From: Reyranella sp.
GTDB taxonomy: Bacteria; Pseudomonadota; Alphaproteobacteria; Reyranellales; Reyranellaceae
Length of the DNA stretch: 64,000 bases
Reading direction: 5' to 3'
NCBI RefSeq assembly: GCF_030651995.1
Contig: NZ_JAUSBN010000025.1
Span: 1-64,000 of the forward strand
This document shows, in pieces, positions 1 through 7,895 of the stretch (position 1 is its first letter; every line of letters starts with the position of its first letter). Made by a program: the position numbers and the translations under genes. The notes below the pieces were generated by a model. That model searched no databases. It worked only from the letters and a program-made list of their open reading frames with translations, and was not told the origin of the DNA.

Positions 1-1570
1 TCTGCACGGCCGGCAGCAGCAGGCCGAGCAGGATGCCGGCCGGTTGTGCCGGCTCGCTGCCGGACGGACCGGGGATGCGGGCGTCCAGCAGCTTCTTCGT
101 GTCGAGCACCACCGAATGGGTTCCGGGCGTCAGCACGCCCAGCGTCGTGGTGCCGTCGCCGCCGGTGTTCTGCGTGAGGGCGGTGCCGGAAGGCTTCTTC
201 TGCACGACGACGTCGATGCCCGGGATCGGGTTGTTCGAGTAGTTGGGGATCGGCGTGCCGGGGCCGGTCGGCGTGCCGGCCGTGCGGTTGGCCGGTGCCG
301 GACCCGGAATTCTTTCGAACTTGAGGGTGATGGTGTCCCGGGCGTTGCCGACCGAAAACGTGCCGACCGAGCTTCCGACCGGAAAGTCGGTGCGCGAGGA
401 TTCCTTGCCGTTGACGAACGTCGTCATGCTCACCGAGCCTCCGCCGGGAACGCTCGGCAGCGCGACCTCGTAGTTGCCCGGTTCCAACTGCCTGAAGGTG
501 GTCTGCCCGGTGCCGTCGGTCTTCGACGTCGAGATCGCTTTGCCGCCGGAAGGCTTCTTCTGCACGACGACGTCGATGCCCGGGATCGGCGCGTTCGAAT
601 TGTTGGGGATCGGCTTGTCGGGGCCGGTCGGATTGCCCGGTGTGGTGCCCAGCCGCGTGGTGGATACGGCGTCCATCGCAGCGTTCGCGTCGGCCAGGGC
701 GGCAGCGTTGCTGCCGGGGACCGGCGTGACGAAGACGAGCCGGGTCTCGCCGGACGTGTTGCGTTTGGCGAGGTCATCGAAATGCTTGAGGTCCGTGCGC
801 CCGTCGCCGGTGAAGTCGCCAACAGCCACGTTGATCGACGCTTTACCGCCTCCCCAGTCGATGCGGGAGACCCGGCCCCCGGCGTCGACCTCGACCTTGA
901 TCTGCACCTGCTCGTCCGGGTCGTTGACGGGTGGGACGTTGGTCGACGCGTAGCGGACTCCCTGCACGGCCGGCAGCAACAGGCCGATGAGGGCGACGGG
1001 CTGGCCGCCGGGCAGCGGGGCGGTACCCGTACCCGTGCCGAGGCTCTTCCGATTGACGGTCAGCTCGTGGCGACCCGGTCCCAGCTTGCCCAGCGAGACG
1101 ACGCCGTTGGAGTCGCTGGTCAGCTGGCGATTGCCGCCGGGGCCGCGCAGGCCGACGCCGACGCCGCGCAGCGCCCTCACCTGCGAGTCCGTGTAGGGCG
1201 ACGGCGCGCTGGCCGTCGCGCGCGGCGTCTGTGGCGAGCCGGTCGCGGGCGGTGGGGTCGGCGTGGGCGTCGGTGTCGCGACCGGGGCGGGTGTGGCCGG
1301 CGTCGGGGTGGCCGGCGCGGTGGCCGTCGGTGCCTTGGGCGCCGGGGGCGGCGGTGGTGGCGGCGCCATCACCGGAGCCACCGGCATCGGCGGCGGGGTC
1401 GGGACGACCGGGGGAACGAACACCGGCGGCGGTGGCGGCGGGGCGACGCGCGGCGGCGGCGCCACGTCCATCCGCGGGGCCATGGGTCCCTGCGAAAAGG
1501 CGGGGGAAGCCCAGCCGTTCAGACCGGCCAGGAGCACCGCTCCGGCCGCACACATCATCCGTCGGGTCAT
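1..1570 (-). CDS. Proline-rich exported repeat protein (C-terminus beyond window)
   Basis: The reading frame is open from ATG 1570 to the window edge, so at least 523 residues are present and the C-terminus is missing. Residues 1-27 form a signal peptide ending near AFSQG, followed by a proline-rich stretch of about 70 residues (runs of PPPPPP). Then comes a module with an L-G-x-L-x-P-G turn, an LLLPAVQ strand and an IDWGGG motif, and a GDFTGDGRTDL stretch that resembles calcium-binding FG-GAP loops. Two Ig-like segments each start with IPGIDVVVQKKPSG and have the DG...L-x-PG pattern of SpaA/carboxypeptidase-regulatory folds. A second LLLPAVQ module begins at the edge. The N-terminus (SQGPM-x-P, RVAPPPPPP) matches the gene at 2838-4346, so the two are paralogues. 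Function is unknown. An extracellular or periplasmic structural role is inference. Confidence 0.75.
   Translation of the reverse strand, partial: MTRRMMCAAGAVLLAGLNGWASPAFSQGPMAPRMDVAPPPRVAPPPPPPVFVPPVVPTPPPMPVAPVMAPPPPPPPAPKAPTATAPATPTPATPAPVATPTPTPTPPPATGSPQTPRATASAPSPYTDSQVRALRGVGVGLRGPGGNRQLTSDSNGVVSLGKLGPGRHELTVNRKSLGTGTGTAPLPGGQPVALIGLLLPAVQGVRYASTNVPPVNDPDEQVQIKVEVDAGGRVSRIDWGGGKASINVAVGDFTGDGRTDLKHFDDLAKRNTSGETRLVFVTPVPGSNAAALADANAAMDAVSTTRLGTTPGNPTGPDKPIPNNSNAPIPGIDVVVQKKPSGGKAISTSKTDGTGQTTFRQLEPGNYEVALPSVPGGGSVSMTTFVNGKESSRTDFPVGSSVGTFSVGNARDTITLKFERIPGPAPANRTAGTPTGPGTPIPNYSNNPIPGIDVVVQKKPSGTALTQNTGGDGTTTLGVLTPGTHSVVLDTKKLLDARIPGPSGSEPAQPAGILLGLLLPAVQ
185..631. repeat. Direct repeat inside the proline-rich gene (two copies 360 bp apart)
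   Basis: Positions 185-229 and 545-589 are identical over 45 bases. The similarity continues with a few changes to 271 and 631. The spacing is exactly 120 codons, so the repeat corresponds to duplicated Ig-like protein segments. A second pair, 1-32 and 961-992, lies 320 codons apart and marks the LLLPAVQ module. Confidence 0.8.
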
Positions 1571-1616
1571 GTCACGTTCCCCCTCGCTTCGTGTCGAATG
1601 CTCTTCTCAGAGGCAC

Positions 1617-1787
1617 ACCGGAAATGAATTGAATCGATTGAAGCACCTACCTCATCCTGAGGAGCGGCCACAGGCCGCGTCTCGAAGGATGGGCAACAGG
1701 CAAGGTGCGCGTTCCCATCCTTCGAGACGGTCGCTGCGCGACCTCCTCAGGATGAGGCTATCGGGCTTTATTGCTTTCATTTCCGGT
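1617..1787. repeat. MITE-like palindromic repeat, copy 1
   Basis: The ends are inverted repeats: ACCGGAAATGAA on the left and its reverse complement near 1776-1787. Inside lies a long palindrome (about 1651-1757) that starts CCTCATCCTGAGGAGCG and ends with the reverse complement, CTCCTCAGGATGAGG. The same ends bound a second element at 4520-4652, and the same core occurs at 25282-25390. There is no coding capacity. It fills most of the gap between the start of the proline-rich gene (1570) and the end of the beta-barrel gene (1795). Confidence 0.7.
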
Positions 1788-1794
1788 CAGCCTC

Positions 1795-2829
1795 TCAGAA
1801 CCGGACGTTCAGCCGCACGCTGCCCGACCACGACGACAGGGCGTAGCGCCCGATCGAGTTGTAGCCGCCGTCGACCGATGCCCAGATCGCGTCGTTGAGC
1901 GGCACGGTCGCGCCCGCGCCGATCGTGCCGCCGGTGTAGCCGTTGGCGCCGCTGCCGGTCGGTGCGTAGAAATCCTGCTCGATGGTGGCACGGATGTAGG
2001 GCTGCCACTTGTCGAGCGGCAGGCTGAGGAAGCCGCCGGCCGAACCGCGCGTCAGCGCCGTGGTCTGGCCGGGCACCAAGACCAGGTTGCTGTCGGTGTA
2101 GCCGTAGCTGTTGATCGGCGAATAGAGGATCGAGACCATCGGGGCCAGCACGATGGCGCCCACCTTGTAGTAACCGTTGAGCCCACCCTGGAAGCTCCAC
2201 TGGCTGCTGGCGTAGTTGGCGTTGTAGGTGAAGCCCGAATTGGTCATCGTGTTGGTGCCGCTGCTGTAGCCGGCCATCGCCGAGACGTTCCAGTGCTCGT
2301 CGAGCTGGTAACCGCCATAGACGGTGACGCCGAACGTCGAGTTGGTCGACGCGAAGCCGCCGCTCATCGTGCCGCTCGAGCCCTGCCACGAACCGCTGAC
2401 GCCCAGCAGGAATTCAGGCGTGATCTGCTTCTGCACGCCGAGCTGCCCGCCATAGGTGCCGATCGAGTAGCCGCCGGTCGCCAGGCTGTTGGTGGCCTGG
2501 CCGCCGCCGGTCTGCGCCCACACCTGCCAGCCCATCGGATCGTCGCCGGCGGCCATGCCGCTGTGCATCGGACCGAGGTCCGTGGTCGAGCGGGGGCCGA
2601 CCAGTTTCGGCCCCAGCAACGTCTGCTGGATCACCGCGCTGATGCCCGGCAGCGTGACATAGGCCGTGGTGTTGCTCTGGCTCTGGATGCCGCTGCTGAC
2701 GGCAGTCGATTGTGAGGAGGCCGAGGGCGAGGCCGGTGCAGTCCTCACGGGCGCCAGCTGCGCCTGTGCGGGAGAGGCGAGCAGCGCGCCCGAGGCGAGC
2801 GCCGACAGAGTGATCAGTTTCTTCTTCAT
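1795..2829 (-). CDS. Autotransporter-type outer-membrane beta-barrel protein
   Basis: This 344-residue protein starts at ATG 2829. It has a clear signal peptide (MKKKLITLSALASGALLASPAQA) and a short Ser/Thr-rich linker. From about residue 95 there is a run of alternating amphipathic strands, with motifs such as GGYSIGTYGGQLG, LLGVSGSW, TVYGGYQL and WSFQGGLNGYY. The last residues are VRLNVRF, with the terminal phenylalanine recognised by the BAM complex in outer-membrane barrels. The barrel is the size of an autotransporter translocator (about 250 residues), but there is almost no passenger domain, so it may instead be a stand-alone porin-like or adhesin barrel. It lies between two proline-rich exported proteins and 8 bp downstream of the second. 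Upstream in-frame codons to 3213 lack a signal peptide and overlap the neighbour, so I rejected them. Confidence 0.75.
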   Translation of the reverse strand: MKKKLITLSALASGALLASPAQAQLAPVRTAPASPSASSQSTAVSSGIQSQSNTTAYVTLPGISAVIQQTLLGPKLVGPRSTTDLGPMHSGMAAGDDPMGWQVWAQTGGGQATNSLATGGYSIGTYGGQLGVQKQITPEFLLGVSGSWQGSSGTMSGGFASTNSTFGVTVYGGYQLDEHWNVSAMAGYSSGTNTMTNSGFTYNANYASSQWSFQGGLNGYYKVGAIVLAPMVSILYSPINSYGYTDSNLVLVPGQTTALTRGSAGGFLSLPLDKWQPYIRATIEQDFYAPTGSGANGYTGGTIGAGATVPLNDAIWASVDGGYNSIGRYALSSWSGSVRLNVRF

Positions 2830-2837
2830 TCGATATC

Positions 2838-4346
2838 CTATGGTTGCTTCTTCCTGGAGCCGAGAAAGAGGATGCGGCCGACGGCTTCGCGGTCGACGCT
2901 GGCGGCGGCGATCGGTTTGCCGTCGCGCTTGACGTCGGTGACCGGCGTGCCGTCGCCCCAGTCCACGGTGGCGCCGCGGCCGTCGCCGGCCATGGTGATC
3001 CGGACATGCAGCGTCTGGCCCGTCGTGTCGGGCGCGTAGATGTGCTCGACGAGATGCAGGCGGTCGTTCTCGCCGGCCCGCGGCGGACGTCCGCCGGCAC
3101 TGATGGCCTGCGGGGTCCGCGGCTCGACCGGCAGCAGCAGCGCCACCTTCACCGGCGGTCGCGGAGGCTCGAAGATCGGCAGCCGCAACCTGACCTCGCG
3201 GATGCCCGGCCATAGGGGACCGATGTCGAAGGTGCTCTTGTCGCCGATCTTCGGCGGATCGTCCCGGGGCGGATCCTCGCGGGGCGGATCATCACGAGGT
3301 GGGTCATCCCGCGGCGGATCGTCGAGGTCGACGATCTCGATGAAGGGATCTTCGGGCGGCGGCAGGATGTCGATCTCCGGCAGGATCTCGGTCCAGGGAT
3401 CGTCCAGTGGCGGCGGATCGGGATCGGGCGGCGGCGCGCACTGCCACCACGGTGTGCAGGGATCCATCTGGATGAACCCCATCTTCTCGAACTTGCGCAC
3501 GAACGAGACCGTTCCGACCGTCTCGACCGGCCCGCGTCCGCCGCCGACATTGACCGGCCAGCCGTCGCGCACCGCGTTGACCGGAGGTGTGCCGTCGCCC
3601 CAGTCGACCGTCGCGCCGCCGCCGTCGCGTGGGACGGAGATGCGCGCGCGGATGTCCTTCTTCGGATCGAGCCGCGAATAGGTGTGGACCAGCAGGTTGC
3701 CGCGCGGGCCGGCGCCCGGCGCGGCGGGAATCACCAGGCTCACCGTGACGCTGGGTAGTTGCTTCGTACCGTCGGGCAACGCGCGCTGCAGGTCGGCATA
3801 GGGAATGGAGAGGTTGCGTACGCCCGGCGCGAGCGGACCCAGCGAGAACTGTCCTTTGTCGTTGGCCCGGACCTGCACAGGCGTACCGTTGCCGCCGCTC
3901 GAAACCAGCACGACGTCGCGGGCCGGGCGCAAGCCGCGCATCGTCGCGCCGAGCGCCGCCGTGCGATCGACCGCAGGAACGATCGGCGCAGGAGGCGGTA
4001 CCGCCTTTGGCACGGGAGCGGACAGGCGATCGGTCGGCCGGGGCGAATCGTTCTCCGTATTCTTGATTCCAACACCGCTATCGGAAGGCGACGAGGTGCG
4101 CGGCGCAACACCTGCCGGCGGCCCCGGCTGGAGGCCGGGCGCAACCGGCGCCATGACCGGCGGAGGTGGGGGTGGCGGCGGAGGTGGCGGCGCAATGCGC
4201 GGTTGCGGCGCCATCGCGCCGCCGCCGGGACCCATCGGGCCCTGCGACAGGGCGGGGTGCGAGAACAACAGGATGAGGGCCGCGGACCAGGCCACGCTTT
4301 TCACGCCCCGTTCGCGTACGCGCCGCGCACGGACTCCGTTCTGCAT
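2838..4346 (-). CDS. Proline-rich exported protein with two WGDG modules
   Basis: The 502-residue protein starts at ATG 4346, preceded by GGGGGAGAGAG. A long basic n-region and a hydrophobic core (SVAWSAALILLFSHPALS) form the signal peptide. Next come a proline stretch of about 60 residues and then two related modules of about 120-150 residues. Each module runs L-G-P-L-x-PG-x-R, a hydrophobic strand (VSLVIP or VALLLP), a Tyr-containing strand, and ends in GATVDWGDGTP, a PKD-like turn. A (DDPPR)n linker joins the modules. The protein is a paralogue of the gene at 1-1570 and lies just upstream of the beta-barrel gene, so co-transcription of 4346 to 1795 is likely. Function is unknown. No enzyme motif is visible. 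An alternative start at 4550 would run through the upstream repeat element and is unlikely. Confidence 0.75.
   Translation of the reverse strand: MQNGVRARRVRERGVKSVAWSAALILLFSHPALSQGPMGPGGGAMAPQPRIAPPPPPPPPPPPVMAPVAPGLQPGPPAGVAPRTSSPSDSGVGIKNTENDSPRPTDRLSAPVPKAVPPPAPIVPAVDRTAALGATMRGLRPARDVVLVSSGGNGTPVQVRANDKGQFSLGPLAPGVRNLSIPYADLQRALPDGTKQLPSVTVSLVIPAAPGAGPRGNLLVHTYSRLDPKKDIRARISVPRDGGGATVDWGDGTPPVNAVRDGWPVNVGGGRGPVETVGTVSFVRKFEKMGFIQMDPCTPWWQCAPPPDPDPPPLDDPWTEILPEIDILPPPEDPFIEIVDLDDPPRDDPPRDDPPREDPPRDDPPKIGDKSTFDIGPLWPGIREVRLRLPIFEPPRPPVKVALLLPVEPRTPQAISAGGRPPRAGENDRLHLVEHIYAPDTTGQTLHVRITMAGDGRGATVDWGDGTPVTDVKRDGKPIAAASVDREAVGRILFLGSRKKQP
3253..3327 (-). repeat. Tandem 15-bp coding repeat (DDPPR)n
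   Basis: About five copies of a 15-bp unit encode D-D/E-P-P-R repeats in the linker between the two WGDG modules of the proline-rich protein. Copies differ at wobble positions, so the repeat is not newly expanded. Confidence 0.75.
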
Positions 4347-4519
4347 GAAAACTCTCTCCCCCAGCCGGCAACGCCAGCTCTCCCGGAAACAGCTTTGCAT
4401 ACCCAATAAATATGCACAATAAGTGAACAAAATTGCGGCTTGCACGCAATTTGCGATCACCCACCTCCGCGCGCACGGGGGGCACGCACCAGAGAGACGG
4501 ACCTGTAGCTGTAAAGGCC

Positions 4520-4652
4520 GACCGGAAATGAATTTAATCAATTCAAGCACTTACCTCATCCTGAGCCGCCAGCGCCATCCGCGCTGGCGGCTCAGGGTGA
4601 GGTTTTCGGGGCTGTTCATAGCCTCTTGCCTTAGCGGCATTCATTTCCGGCC
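4520..4652. repeat. MITE-like palindromic repeat, copy 2
   Basis: This element has the same ends as the one at 1617-1787: GACCGGAAATGAAT on the left and its near reverse complement at 4639-4652. Its core is shorter, about 4555-4603, with arms around CCGCCAGCG. It sits about 175 bp upstream of the second proline-rich gene. The rest of the 4347-4753 gap holds no gene I can support. Confidence 0.65.
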
Positions 4653-4753
4653 AGATCCTGAGGAGCGTTCAGCACTCAAGCCCCTGCGATCATTGACGAA
4701 TCCTGTCTTGCGGGCGAAAACGGCGCACGAAACTCGGGTGGAAAATCAATAGG

Positions 4754-4782
4754 TTGACGGGAGCGGCTGGGGTCCGTATTTT
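4754..4782 (+). promoter_or_regulatory. Sigma-70 type promoter of rpmJ
   Basis: TTGACG at 4754-4759, a 17-bp spacer and TATTTT at 4777-4782 give a near-consensus housekeeping promoter. Transcription would start near 4789, leaving a leader of about 50 nt before rpmJ. Confidence 0.65.
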
Positions 4783-4801
4783 CCGCCCGCTTTCGGAATT
4801 C

Positions 4802-4826
4802 ACCCCGGCCCGGCCGGGGCTTTTTG
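4802..4826 (+). terminator. Terminator-like hairpin in the rpmJ leader
   Basis: CCCCGGC and GCCGGGG form a 7-bp GC stem around a 3-nt loop, followed by CTTTTTG. The hairpin ends about 13 nt before the rpmJ start codon and after its predicted promoter. No plus-strand gene precedes it. It could be an attenuator or translation-control hairpin for L36, or a leftover terminator. Confidence 0.6.
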
Positions 4827-4839
4827 TTGAGTTAGGGCC

Positions 4840-4965
4840 ATGAAGATCCGTCATTCTCTCAAGTCGGTGAAGCTCCGTCACAAGGACTGCCGCATCGTGC
4901 GCCGCAAGGGCCGCGTTTACGTGATCAACAAGACCAACCCGCGCTTCAAGGCCCGCCAGGGCTGA
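4840..4965 (+). CDS. rpmJ: 50S ribosomal protein L36
   Basis: The product is 41 residues, beginning [17 protein letters not shown] and ending [12 protein letters not shown]. It is the alphaproteobacterial form of L36, a small basic protein of the large ribosomal subunit that helps organise the 23S rRNA near helices 89-91. It keeps one cysteine (C17) but lacks the full zinc-binding Cys3-His set of classical L36, as is usual for this 41-residue type. The gene stands alone rather than in the spc operon, with its own promoter (4754), a leader hairpin (4802) and a strong terminator (4987). Confidence 0.95.
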   Translation: MKIRHSLKSVKLRHKDCRIVRRKGRVYVINKTNPRFKARQG

Positions 4966-4986
4966 GACGGCGTCAGCGTCTTGCTG

Positions 4987-5022
4987 AAAAAGCGGCGGGA
5001 GCTTCGGCTTCCGCCGCTTTTT
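4987..5022 (+). terminator. Rho-independent terminator of rpmJ
   Basis: AAAAAGCGGCGGGAGC and GCTTCCGCCGCTTTTT form a long stem around a TTCG loop, with a T-rich 3' side. It begins 21 bp after the rpmJ stop. The A/T-tailed arms could allow it to work in both directions. Confidence 0.85.
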
Positions 5023-5043
5023 CATTTGGCGTATGAGCGAAGC

Positions 5044-6531
5044 ATGGAGATGCCGCCGCTCGATCCCGCCATTCTCGCCCGCCGGTCGGAGATCGTCGCC
5101 GCACTGCGCGCCATCGTTCAGGGCGAGGGCGTCATCGACGATCTCGACGGCATGCGCCCCTACGAATGCGACGCGCTGTCGGCCTACCGGCAGATGCCGC
5201 TGGTCGTGGTGCTGCCCGAGACGGTGGACCAGGTGGCCGCCATCCTGCGCTACTGCCAGGACAACAAGGTCAAGGTCGTGCCGCGTGGTGCGGGCACCTC
5301 GTTGTCCGGAGGCTCGATGCCGGTGGGCGATGCGATCCTGCTGGCCATGGGCAAGTTCAACCGCGTGCTCGAGATCGACTATGCCAACCGCTGCGCCCGC
5401 GTGCAGCCCGGCGTCACCAACCTCGGCGTCACCAAGGCGGTCGAGCATGAAGGCTTCTACTACGCGCCCGATCCCAGCTCGCAGATCGCCTGCTCGATCG
5501 GCGGTAACGTCGCGGAGAATTCCGGCGGCGTGCACTGCCTGAAATACGGTCTGACCACCAACAACCTGCTCGGCATCGAGATGGTGCTGATGAACGGCGA
5601 GGTGGTCCGGCTGGGCGGCAAGCATCTCGATGCCGGCGGCTACGACCTGCTCGGCCTGATGACCGGCTCCGAAGGGCTTTTGGGCGTCGTCACCGAGGTG
5701 ACGGTGCGGTTGCTGCGCAAGCCCTCGACCGCGCGCGCCGTGCTTCTCGGTTTCCCGACCGAGGCGGGGGCCGCCGACTGCGTGGCTGCTGTCATCGCCT
5801 CGGGCATCATCCCCGGCGGCATGGAGATGATGGACAAAGAGGCGACCAAGTGCGCCGAGGCCTATGTCGGCGCGGGCTATCCGCTCGACGCCGAGGGGCT
5901 GCTGATCGTCGAGCTCGACGGGCCGCCGGTCGAGGTCGACTACCTGGTCGAGCGTGTTGCCGAGATCGCCAGGGGCCGCGGCGCCACGACCATCCGGGTC
6001 AGCCACGACGAGCAGGAGCGGGTGCTGTTCTGGGCCGGTCGCAAGGCGGCGTTCCCGGCGGTCGGCCAGATCTCGCCCGATTACATGTGCCTCGACGGCT
6101 CGGTGCCGCGGGGCAAGCTGGTCGAGGTGCTGGCCGAGATGCGCGTTCTGTCGAAGCAGTATGGCTTGCGCGTCGTGAACGTCTTCCATGCCGGCGACGG
6201 CAACCTCCACCCGCTGATCCTGTTCGACGCCAACGATCCCGCCGAGCTGAAGCGTTGCGAGGAGCTGGGCGCCGACATCCTGCGGCTCTGCGTGCGCGTC
6301 GGTGGCGTGCTGACCGGCGAGCATGGCGTCGGCATCGAGAAGCGCGACCTGATGGGCGTGCAGTTCACCGAGATCGATCTCGACCAGCAGATGCGTGTGA
6401 AATGCGCCTTCGATCCCGACCACCTGCTCAATCCCGGCAAGGTGTTCCCCAAGCTGCGCCGCTGCGCCGAACTCGGCCGGCTGGTCGTGACCCAGAACAA
6501 CCTCCCGTTCCCCGATATTCCGCGGTTCTAA
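5044..6531 (+). CDS. glcD: Glycolate oxidase FAD-linked subunit GlcD
   Basis: The 495-residue protein matches GlcD length (E. coli 499). It oxidises glycolate (or D-lactate) to glyoxylate (or pyruvate) as the flavin subunit of the membrane-associated GlcDEF complex, passing electrons through GlcF to quinone. The FAD_binding_4 (PCMH) signature PRGAGTSLSGG lies at residues 80-90, IGGNVAENSGG lies in the same domain, and the C-terminal FAD-oxidase domain carries GDGNLHP near 385 and TGEHGVGIEKRDLM near 424. ATG 5044 is chosen because the in-frame TTG at 4981 lies inside the rpmJ terminator. ATG 5050 is also possible. glcE and glcF follow, so the complex is complete. Growth on glycolate or detoxification of phosphoglycolate is the likely role. 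Confidence 0.92.
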   Translation: MEMPPLDPAILARRSEIVAALRAIVQGEGVIDDLDGMRPYECDALSAYRQMPLVVVLPETVDQVAAILRYCQDNKVKVVPRGAGTSLSGGSMPVGDAILLAMGKFNRVLEIDYANRCARVQPGVTNLGVTKAVEHEGFYYAPDPSSQIACSIGGNVAENSGGVHCLKYGLTTNNLLGIEMVLMNGEVVRLGGKHLDAGGYDLLGLMTGSEGLLGVVTEVTVRLLRKPSTARAVLLGFPTEAGAADCVAAVIASGIIPGGMEMMDKEATKCAEAYVGAGYPLDAEGLLIVELDGPPVEVDYLVERVAEIARGRGATTIRVSHDEQERVLFWAGRKAAFPAVGQISPDYMCLDGSVPRGKLVEVLAEMRVLSKQYGLRVVNVFHAGDGNLHPLILFDANDPAELKRCEELGADILRLCVRVGGVLTGEHGVGIEKRDLMGVQFTEIDLDQQMRVKCAFDPDHLLNPGKVFPKLRRCAELGRLVVTQNNLPFPDIPRF

Positions 6532-6560
6532 GAGTGATGGCAGCCTCTTCGTTTCAGGTT

Positions 6561-6720
6561 CCTCTCCGCCCGCGCGCAGCGTGGGGGGAGAGGCCAGGTG
6601 AGGTGGGTCATGCGGTGCGTCAACACGATGGCCGGCCCGCGTGGCGACGCCCACCTCACCCGCCCATTGCTTCGCAATGGGTCCCTCCCTCTCCCCCCAC
6701 GCTGCGCGCGGGCGGAGAGG
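6561..6720. repeat. Large inverted repeat between glcD and glcE
   Basis: The outer arms at 6561-6592 and 6689-6720 are perfect 32-bp reverse complements. The sequence between them also has shorter pairings (GAGGTGGGT with CCACCTCACC, and CCATTGCTTCGCAATGG). The right arm ends 4 bp before the glcE start, so the hairpin would form in the glcDEF mRNA. It resembles the dispersed palindromes common in alphaproteobacterial genomes. Confidence 0.8.
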
Positions 6721-6724
6721 GCCT

Positions 6725-7894
6725 ATGACTCAGACGATCAAGCCACGCTCGTCTGAGGAGCTGCGGCAGGCGGTGGAATGGGCGCTGGGTGAGGGCGTCA
6801 CGCTCGACGTGCGGGGCGAGGGCAGCAAGCTCGTGCTCGGCAAGCCGCTGCAGTGTGCCCAGGTGCTCGATCTGTCGGGCATCTCCGGCATCGTCGACTA
6901 TGCGCCGGAAGAGCTGGTGATCACCTTGCGCGCCGGTACGCCGATGCGCGAGGTCGAGGCGTTGCTGGCCCAGCGCAACCAGATGCTGGCCTTCGAGCCG
7001 CCCGATCTCGGTCCATTGCTCGGCCAGGCGCCGGGGCAGGGCACGCTGGTGGGAGCCGTGATGGGCAATCTCGCGGGCCCGCGCCGCCTCTCGGCCGGCG
7101 CGGCGCGGGACCATCTGCTGGGCTTCAGTGGCGTCAACGGACGCGGCGAGGCCTTCAAGTCTGGCGGCCGTGTGATGAAGAACGTCACAGGCTACGACCT
7201 CTCCAAAGTCCTCGCCGGTTCGTGGGGCACGCTCGCCGTTCTCGACGAAGTCTCGGTCAAGGTGCTGCCGGCGCCGGACCAGACGGCCACACTGGTGCTG
7301 CTGGGCCTCGACGATGCCGCAGGCGTGCGCGCCATGTGCGCGGCCATGGGCAGCCCGCACGAGGTCTCGGGCGCGGCGCACCTGCCGGGCCGCACGGCGC
7401 TGCGCCTCGAAGGCGTGGCGCCCTCGGTCGAGGCAAGGCTCAAGGGCCTGCGCGACCTGATGGCCGACGCCGGCGTGAAGATGGAGGAACTGGGCACACT
7501 GGAAAGCCGGACCTTCTGGTGTGAGGTGCGCGACGTGGCCCCCTTGAAGGCTGCACCCGATGCCGTGGTCTGGAAGATTTCCTGTCCGCCGACCGAAGGG
7601 CCGGCAATCCTGGCGCGCATCAAGACGCGGCGTCCTGCGGCACAGGCCTTCTACGACTGGTCGGGCGGGCTGATCTGGCTGGCGCTGCCGCCGTCAGACG
7701 ACGCCGACCATACGATCGTTCGCGGGGCGCTTGGCGCGACCGGCGGTCATGCGACGCTGATCCGCGCGCCCGAGGCTGTGCGCGCGGCCGTCCCCGTGTT
7801 CCACCCCCAGTCCGCCGCGCTCGTGGCGCTGGCGGCGCGGGTCAAGGAAAGCTTCGACCCCAAGGGTCTCTTCAATCCAGGCCGGATGGGCTGA
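6725..7894 (+). CDS. glcE: Glycolate oxidase FAD-binding subunit GlcE
   Basis: The 389-residue protein is a shorter relative of GlcD with an FAD_binding_4 domain (LDVRGEGSKL, GTLVGAVMGNLAGPRR, GGRVMKNVTGYDLSKVLAGSWGTLAV) and the C-terminal signature FDPKGLFNPGRMG. It is the second flavin-domain subunit needed for activity of glycolate oxidase. The start at ATG 6725 (MTQTIKPRSSEE) is chosen because upstream in-frame codons lie in the palindromic repeat. The stop is one base before the GTG of glcF, so the two are translationally linked. Confidence 0.92.
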   Translation: MTQTIKPRSSEELRQAVEWALGEGVTLDVRGEGSKLVLGKPLQCAQVLDLSGISGIVDYAPEELVITLRAGTPMREVEALLAQRNQMLAFEPPDLGPLLGQAPGQGTLVGAVMGNLAGPRRLSAGAARDHLLGFSGVNGRGEAFKSGGRVMKNVTGYDLSKVLAGSWGTLAVLDEVSVKVLPAPDQTATLVLLGLDDAAGVRAMCAAMGSPHEVSGAAHLPGRTALRLEGVAPSVEARLKGLRDLMADAGVKMEELGTLESRTFWCEVRDVAPLKAAPDAVVWKISCPPTEGPAILARIKTRRPAAQAFYDWSGGLIWLALPPSDDADHTIVRGALGATGGHATLIRAPEAVRAAVPVFHPQSAALVALAARVKESFDPKGLFNPGRMG

Positions 7895-7895
7895 C

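Noticed and set aside
44-1627. Long plus-strand ORF (527 aa)
   Set aside because: It is arginine/glycine-rich low-complexity sequence with no motif. It is the antisense shadow of the minus-strand exported protein, which has a signal peptide and repeats.
3253-3327. Regular short repeats suggesting a CRISPR array
   Set aside because: The 15-bp units are contiguous, have no spacers and encode DDPPR in frame.
4690-6654. 654-codon minus-strand ORF
   Set aside because: It covers rpmJ, its terminator and all of glcD on the other strand and has no recognisable domain.
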